This document shows, piece by piece, positions 7,082 to 9,671 of a stretch of DNA of 9,671 nt. Source of the DNA: an uncultured Eubacteriales bacterium. GTDB lineage: Bacteria > Bacillota > Clostridia > Christensenellales > CAG-138. Both the position numbers and the translations under genes were made by a program. The stretch spans positions 1 through 9,671 of the forward strand of contig URFJ01000077.1 in assembly GCA_900547135.1 (NCBI GenBank), given 5' to 3'. The notes beneath the pieces were generated by a model, which saw nothing but the letters and a program-made list of their open reading frames with translations, was not told where the DNA came from and searched no databases. Numbering within the stretch: the stretch's first letter is position 1; every line of letters starts with the position of its first letter.

Positions 7082-7109
7082 GCGCCGGCCGGTTTAAACC
7101 GGCCGGCGC
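7082..7109. other. Perfect 28-bp GC-rich palindrome between peptidase and first lipoprotein
   Basis: GCGCCGGCCGGTTT is followed directly by its exact reverse complement. As RNA this makes an 11-bp all-G/C stem around UUUAAA, starting 24 bases after the peptidase stop and ending six bases before the next Shine-Dalgarno (AAAGGAG, 7116-7122). No T-tract follows, so it is not a standard intrinsic terminator. It could protect the 3' end of the peptidase message, set the ratio of peptidase to lipoprotein, or bind a dimeric protein as DNA. Confidence 0.85.
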
Positions 7110-7130
7110 TGAATGAAAGGAGAATAGTAA

Positions 7131-8243
7131 ATGAAGTATTTTTTTAAGACCGTATCACTTTTGCTCTGTGTAATTACACTGTTTGTGGTGGGCTGCGCTG
7201 ACGTCGCGGCCCCCACTCCCACGGGTACTATGCCCTCACAGGACATAACGTCGGATTTATTCACTCCGACGGCGAGGCCTACGCCCACCCCGAAACCCAC
7301 CCGCACCCCTGAGCCGACGCCCGTGCCCACAACAAATGAAGCATACCGCCTAAAAGGGGAGGTTATTGAGATAGCCAGCTTCAAAATTGGCAGCGGAAAA
7401 GATAATTTAGCGTACGATTACTATCCAACCCCTATGACCGTTTCAGGCCCATCGTCCTTTTATGTCGATGAGAGTGGCTGGCTGGCGGTGCTTGACACAT
7501 ATAACTCAAGAATAGCAATATTCGAAAAAAGTGACGGTAAATATAAGTATAGCGATGAGATACGCTTTGAAGACGATGGAATGATGTTTTTAATGGAGTA
7601 CATAAACGGGACGTTTTATGTGATGAATTATACTGTTGACTATATGTTCACCGTTGACTATGTTTATGGAGGTAATAACACCAAAGCCGTAGAAAAGCAC
7701 TATTTTCCAGATGGACTTACAGGCTTATTAGCATATATGGAACCACTTGCCGACGCTGACGGAGTATATATTGGCGGAAGCCGGTCAGTGGCTGATGAAA
7801 ATGGGACTTATGTTGATGAACAATTACACTATAGGTTTAAAGATGGTAAGTTCATACCACACGATGGTATTCAAGGTCTGTTAACGTATGAAGAAACATC
7901 CTCCCAATGGTCATATAAAAATGAGTATAAAATTAGTTTGGACGGCCATGAATGGGAAGTGTCCTTTGATAAAGATATAAGCCTGTTAACAGTGGGAACC
8001 GATAGAGAGCTTAATCTGGTTCTGGGGATGACAACTATTGACCTAGAAGCCGATGCATACACAATGTTAACATTAGACATATATAAATATGACAAATATG
8101 GAAATGAATTGGGTTCTGTGAAGGCGTATGATTATGACGATATAGACAGATATCCATGGCAGGAAATCCGTGTACTCCCAGATGGCAGGATATATCTTAT
8201 GGCATGCCATGAAGACAGGGTATGCTTCTATGAGATACGATAG
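7131..8243 (+). CDS. Propeller-domain lipoprotein, array copy 1
   Basis: This 370-aa lipoprotein has a lipoprotein signal peptide ending in the lipobox V19-V20-G21-C22, a Pro/Thr-rich stalk (about residues 28-68) with alternating PT and charged PT steps, and a single ectodomain to the C-terminus. The ectodomain matches the propeller of the upstream peptidase over its whole length: GPSSFYVDESGWLAVLDTYNSRIAIF near residue 110, KHYFPDGLTGLL mid-domain, and LPDGRIYLMACHEDRVCFYEIR at the end. The first is a good NHL-like blade. There is no catalytic domain, no CxxC insert and no Cys4 knuckle. It is expected on the outer membrane face, the stalk reaching into the wall. ATG 7131 has AAAGGAG eight bases upstream. 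It is likely cotranscribed with the peptidase. GC drops from about 73% in the stalk (7261-7320) to about 32% in the ectodomain (7621-7680). The ligand is unknown. Confidence 0.85.
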   Translation: MKYFFKTVSLLLCVITLFVVGCADVAAPTPTGTMPSQDITSDLFTPTARPTPTPKPTRTPEPTPVPTTNEAYRLKGEVIEIASFKIGSGKDNLAYDYYPTPMTVSGPSSFYVDESGWLAVLDTYNSRIAIFEKSDGKYKYSDEIRFEDDGMMFLMEYINGTFYVMNYTVDYMFTVDYVYGGNNTKAVEKHYFPDGLTGLLAYMEPLADADGVYIGGSRSVADENGTYVDEQLHYRFKDGKFIPHDGIQGLLTYEETSSQWSYKNEYKISLDGHEWEVSFDKDISLLTVGTDRELNLVLGMTTIDLEADAYTMLTLDIYKYDKYGNELGSVKAYDYDDIDRYPWQEIRVLPDGRIYLMACHEDRVCFYEIR

Positions 8244-8257
8244 TGAAGGAAAAGAGT

Positions 8258-9328
8258 ATGAAACTAACGATTAAAACAATATCACTTTTACTCTGTGTAA
8301 TTACACTGTTCATCGTGGGCTGCGCTGACGTCGCGGCCCCCACGCCCACGGCCGTTATGCCCTCGCAGGACATAGCGCCGGATTTGTTCACACCAACGGC
8401 GAGGCCTACGCGCACCCCGAAACCTACCCGCACACCCGACCCGACGCCCGCGCCAACAGCAAACGAAGCATACCGCCTAAAGGGGGAAGTTATTGAGATA
8501 GCCAGCTTCAAAATTGGCGCACAAAAGGACCGGCTTGCATACGACCCAACTCCCGCTCCAATGACCGTATCAGGTCCATCTTCCTTTTATGTCGACGAAA
8601 GCGGCTGGCTGGCGGTGCTGGATACGTTTAACCTGAGGATAGCTGTATTCGACAGGGATAATGACGGCAAATATAAATACAGGGAAGAGATATGCTTTGA
8701 AGACGCCCAAACGATATTTCAGATGGAATATATAAATGGAACATTTTATGTTATCAATTATTTTGGAGGTACAATATTTACAGTTGATTACGTTTATGGC
8801 GGAGATAATAGCGATAATGATATAAAGAAGTATTACCTTCCTGAAGATATGACCGTGACCCCAACAATGGAGCCATTGTTGGATGGAGTATACTTGGAAG
8901 ACGGTTATGTAGATTACTGGTTCCGAAATGGAGAGTTTCTACCTGCACAAAATATGAAAGGTCTATTAACGGCTGAAAAAACATCCTCCCAATGGTCATA
9001 TAAAAATGAGTATAAAATTAGTTTGGACGGCCATGATTGGGAAACTTCCTTTGACGATAATCTTGAATTACTGATATATGGAACCGATAGAGAGCTTAAC
9101 CTGGTCCTGGGGATGTCATCCATTGACAAAGAAGCCAATGTATACACAACTTTAACACTAGACATATATAAATATGATAAATACGGAAACGAATTGGGTT
9201 CTGTAAATGTGTATGATTGTGATGATATAGACAGATATCCATGGCAGGAAATCCGTGTGCTTCCAGATGGCAGGATATATCTTATGGCATGCTATGAAGA
9301 CAAGGTATGCTTCTATGAGATACGATAG
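8258..9328 (+). CDS. Propeller-domain lipoprotein, array copy 2
   Basis: The 356-aa product is a close paralogue of the preceding gene: lipobox I19-V20-G21-C22, Pro/Thr-rich stalk, then the same ectodomain. I chose ATG 8258 over GTG 8243 because it aligns with the start of copy 1, gives a clean signal peptide (MKLTIKT), and has AAGGA (8246-8250) seven bases upstream; GTG 8243 overlaps the stop of copy 1. Only 14 bases separate the two genes, so they are surely cotranscribed. The N-terminal blade and the last third are nearly identical to copy 1. The middle (about residues 145-235) differs by many substitutions and length changes, including loss of most of the GGSRSVADENGTY segment. The net difference is 14 codons. 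As in copy 1, no enzyme motif is visible and the function is unknown. Confidence 0.85.
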   Translation: MKLTIKTISLLLCVITLFIVGCADVAAPTPTAVMPSQDIAPDLFTPTARPTRTPKPTRTPDPTPAPTANEAYRLKGEVIEIASFKIGAQKDRLAYDPTPAPMTVSGPSSFYVDESGWLAVLDTFNLRIAVFDRDNDGKYKYREEICFEDAQTIFQMEYINGTFYVINYFGGTIFTVDYVYGGDNSDNDIKKYYLPEDMTVTPTMEPLLDGVYLEDGYVDYWFRNGEFLPAQNMKGLLTAEKTSSQWSYKNEYKISLDGHDWETSFDDNLELLIYGTDRELNLVLGMSSIDKEANVYTTLTLDIYKYDKYGNELGSVNVYDCDDIDRYPWQEIRVLPDGRIYLMACYEDKVCFYEIR

Positions 9329-9342
9329 TGAAGGAAAAGAGT

Positions 9343-9671
9343 ATGAAACTAACGATTAAAACAATATCACTTTTGCTCTGTGTGTTTACACTGTTCATCG
9401 TGGGCTGCGCTGACGTCGCGGCCCCCACGCCCACGGGCACCATGCCCTCGCAGGACATAACGCCGGCATTGCCCACTCCAACGGCGGAGTCTACGCCCAC
9501 CCCGAAGCCCACCCGCACCCCCGACCCTACGCCCGTGCCCACGGCAAATGAAGCATACCGCCTAAAAGGTGAGGTTATTGAGATAGCCAGCTTTAAAATT
9601 GGCAGCGGAAAAGATAATTTAGCGTACGATTACTATCCAACCCCTATGACCGTTTCAGGCCCATCGTCCTT
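9343..9671 (+). CDS. Propeller-domain lipoprotein, array copy 3 (partial, runs off the window)
   Basis: The frame is open from ATG 9343 to the right edge (109 full codons). It encodes the same signal peptide and lipobox (IVGC, Cys22), a Pro/Thr-rich stalk and the first residues of the ectodomain, stopping at SGPSS just before the conserved blade. The Shine-Dalgarno and 14-base spacing repeat those of copy 2. It is a mosaic: the leader and gene junction match copy 2, while GTMPSQDIT in the stalk and the stretch after it match copy 1. The 77 bases 9595-9671 are identical to 7383-7459. The stalk differs, with ALPTPTAEST in place of DLFTPTARPT. Confidence 0.85.
   Translation, partial: MKLTIKTISLLLCVFTLFIVGCADVAAPTPTGTMPSQDITPALPTPTAESTPTPKPTRTPDPTPVPTANEAYRLKGEVIEIASFKIGSGKDNLAYDYYPTPMTVSGPSS

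Larger units (their letters stand above)
7131..9671 (+). repeat. Tandem gene array, two full units and part of a third
   Basis: The units start at 7131, 8258 and 9343, giving periods of 1127 and 1085 bp. Long identical tracts link them: 7383-7459 with 9595-9671 (77 bp, copies 1 and 3), 7894-7951 with 8979-9036 (58 bp, copies 1 and 2), and the gene junction 8219-8289 with 9304-9374 (71 bp). These lie among regions that have diverged clearly, as expected from unequal crossing over plus gene conversion. The array continues past the window edge, so the copy number is unknown. Confidence 0.9.

Noticed and set aside
7082..7109. Palindrome considered as an intrinsic terminator
   Set aside because: No run of T follows, and a Shine-Dalgarno begins six bases later.
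7094..9542. Three minus-strand frames rich in Gly and Val (7094-7384, 8197-8511, 9282-9542)
   Set aside because: They are antisense to the Pro/Thr stalk of the lipoproteins: reversed CCC and ACC codons give Gly and Val. Their similarity to one another reflects the gene array. None has a ribosome binding site.

Overview
The window reads as low-to-mid GC Gram-positive DNA, most likely from a Clostridia-type member of the Bacillota. The support is indirect: strong AAGGAGG-type ribosome binding sites, TTGAAT/TATAAT promoters, several lipoproteins with a lipobox followed by a Pro/Thr-rich spacer, a membrane-anchored GH25 lysozyme, and an NlpC/P60-type cysteine peptidase of a sort common in gut Clostridia. 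No ribosomal or other phylogenetic marker is present, so this placement is inference.

Layout. The left third (1-3615) is transcribed leftward. It holds a partial secreted-type protein of unknown function running off the left edge (1-866), an APH-family small-molecule kinase (1131-2000), and an orphan lipoprotein (2707-3615), separated by long gaps with no convincing genes. A 500-bp divergent region (3616-4115) separates it from the right part, which is all rightward: an anchored GH25 muramidase (4116-4859), a well-formed promoter (5005-5032), a 648-aa secreted protein (5112-7058), a perfect 28-bp palindrome, and a tandem array of closely related lipoproteins (7131-8243, 8258-9328, and 9343 off the right edge).

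The most interesting point is the relation between the 648-aa protein and the array. The protein has a predicted NHL-like beta-propeller, a helical linker, a papain-like NlpC/P60-type domain with Cys479 and His528, and a Cys4 knuckle. Each lipoprotein is that same propeller-like domain alone, placed after a lipobox and a Pro/Thr-rich stalk. The cluster therefore pairs a predicted soluble wall hydrolase with a family of membrane-tethered copies of its own non-catalytic domain. The copies show identical tracts, mosaic inheritance and a diversified middle, so the array is being copied and reshuffled. Together with the GH25 lysozyme, the right half looks like an envelope module. Whether the lipoproteins recruit, inhibit, guard against or compete with the peptidase cannot be decided from sequence.
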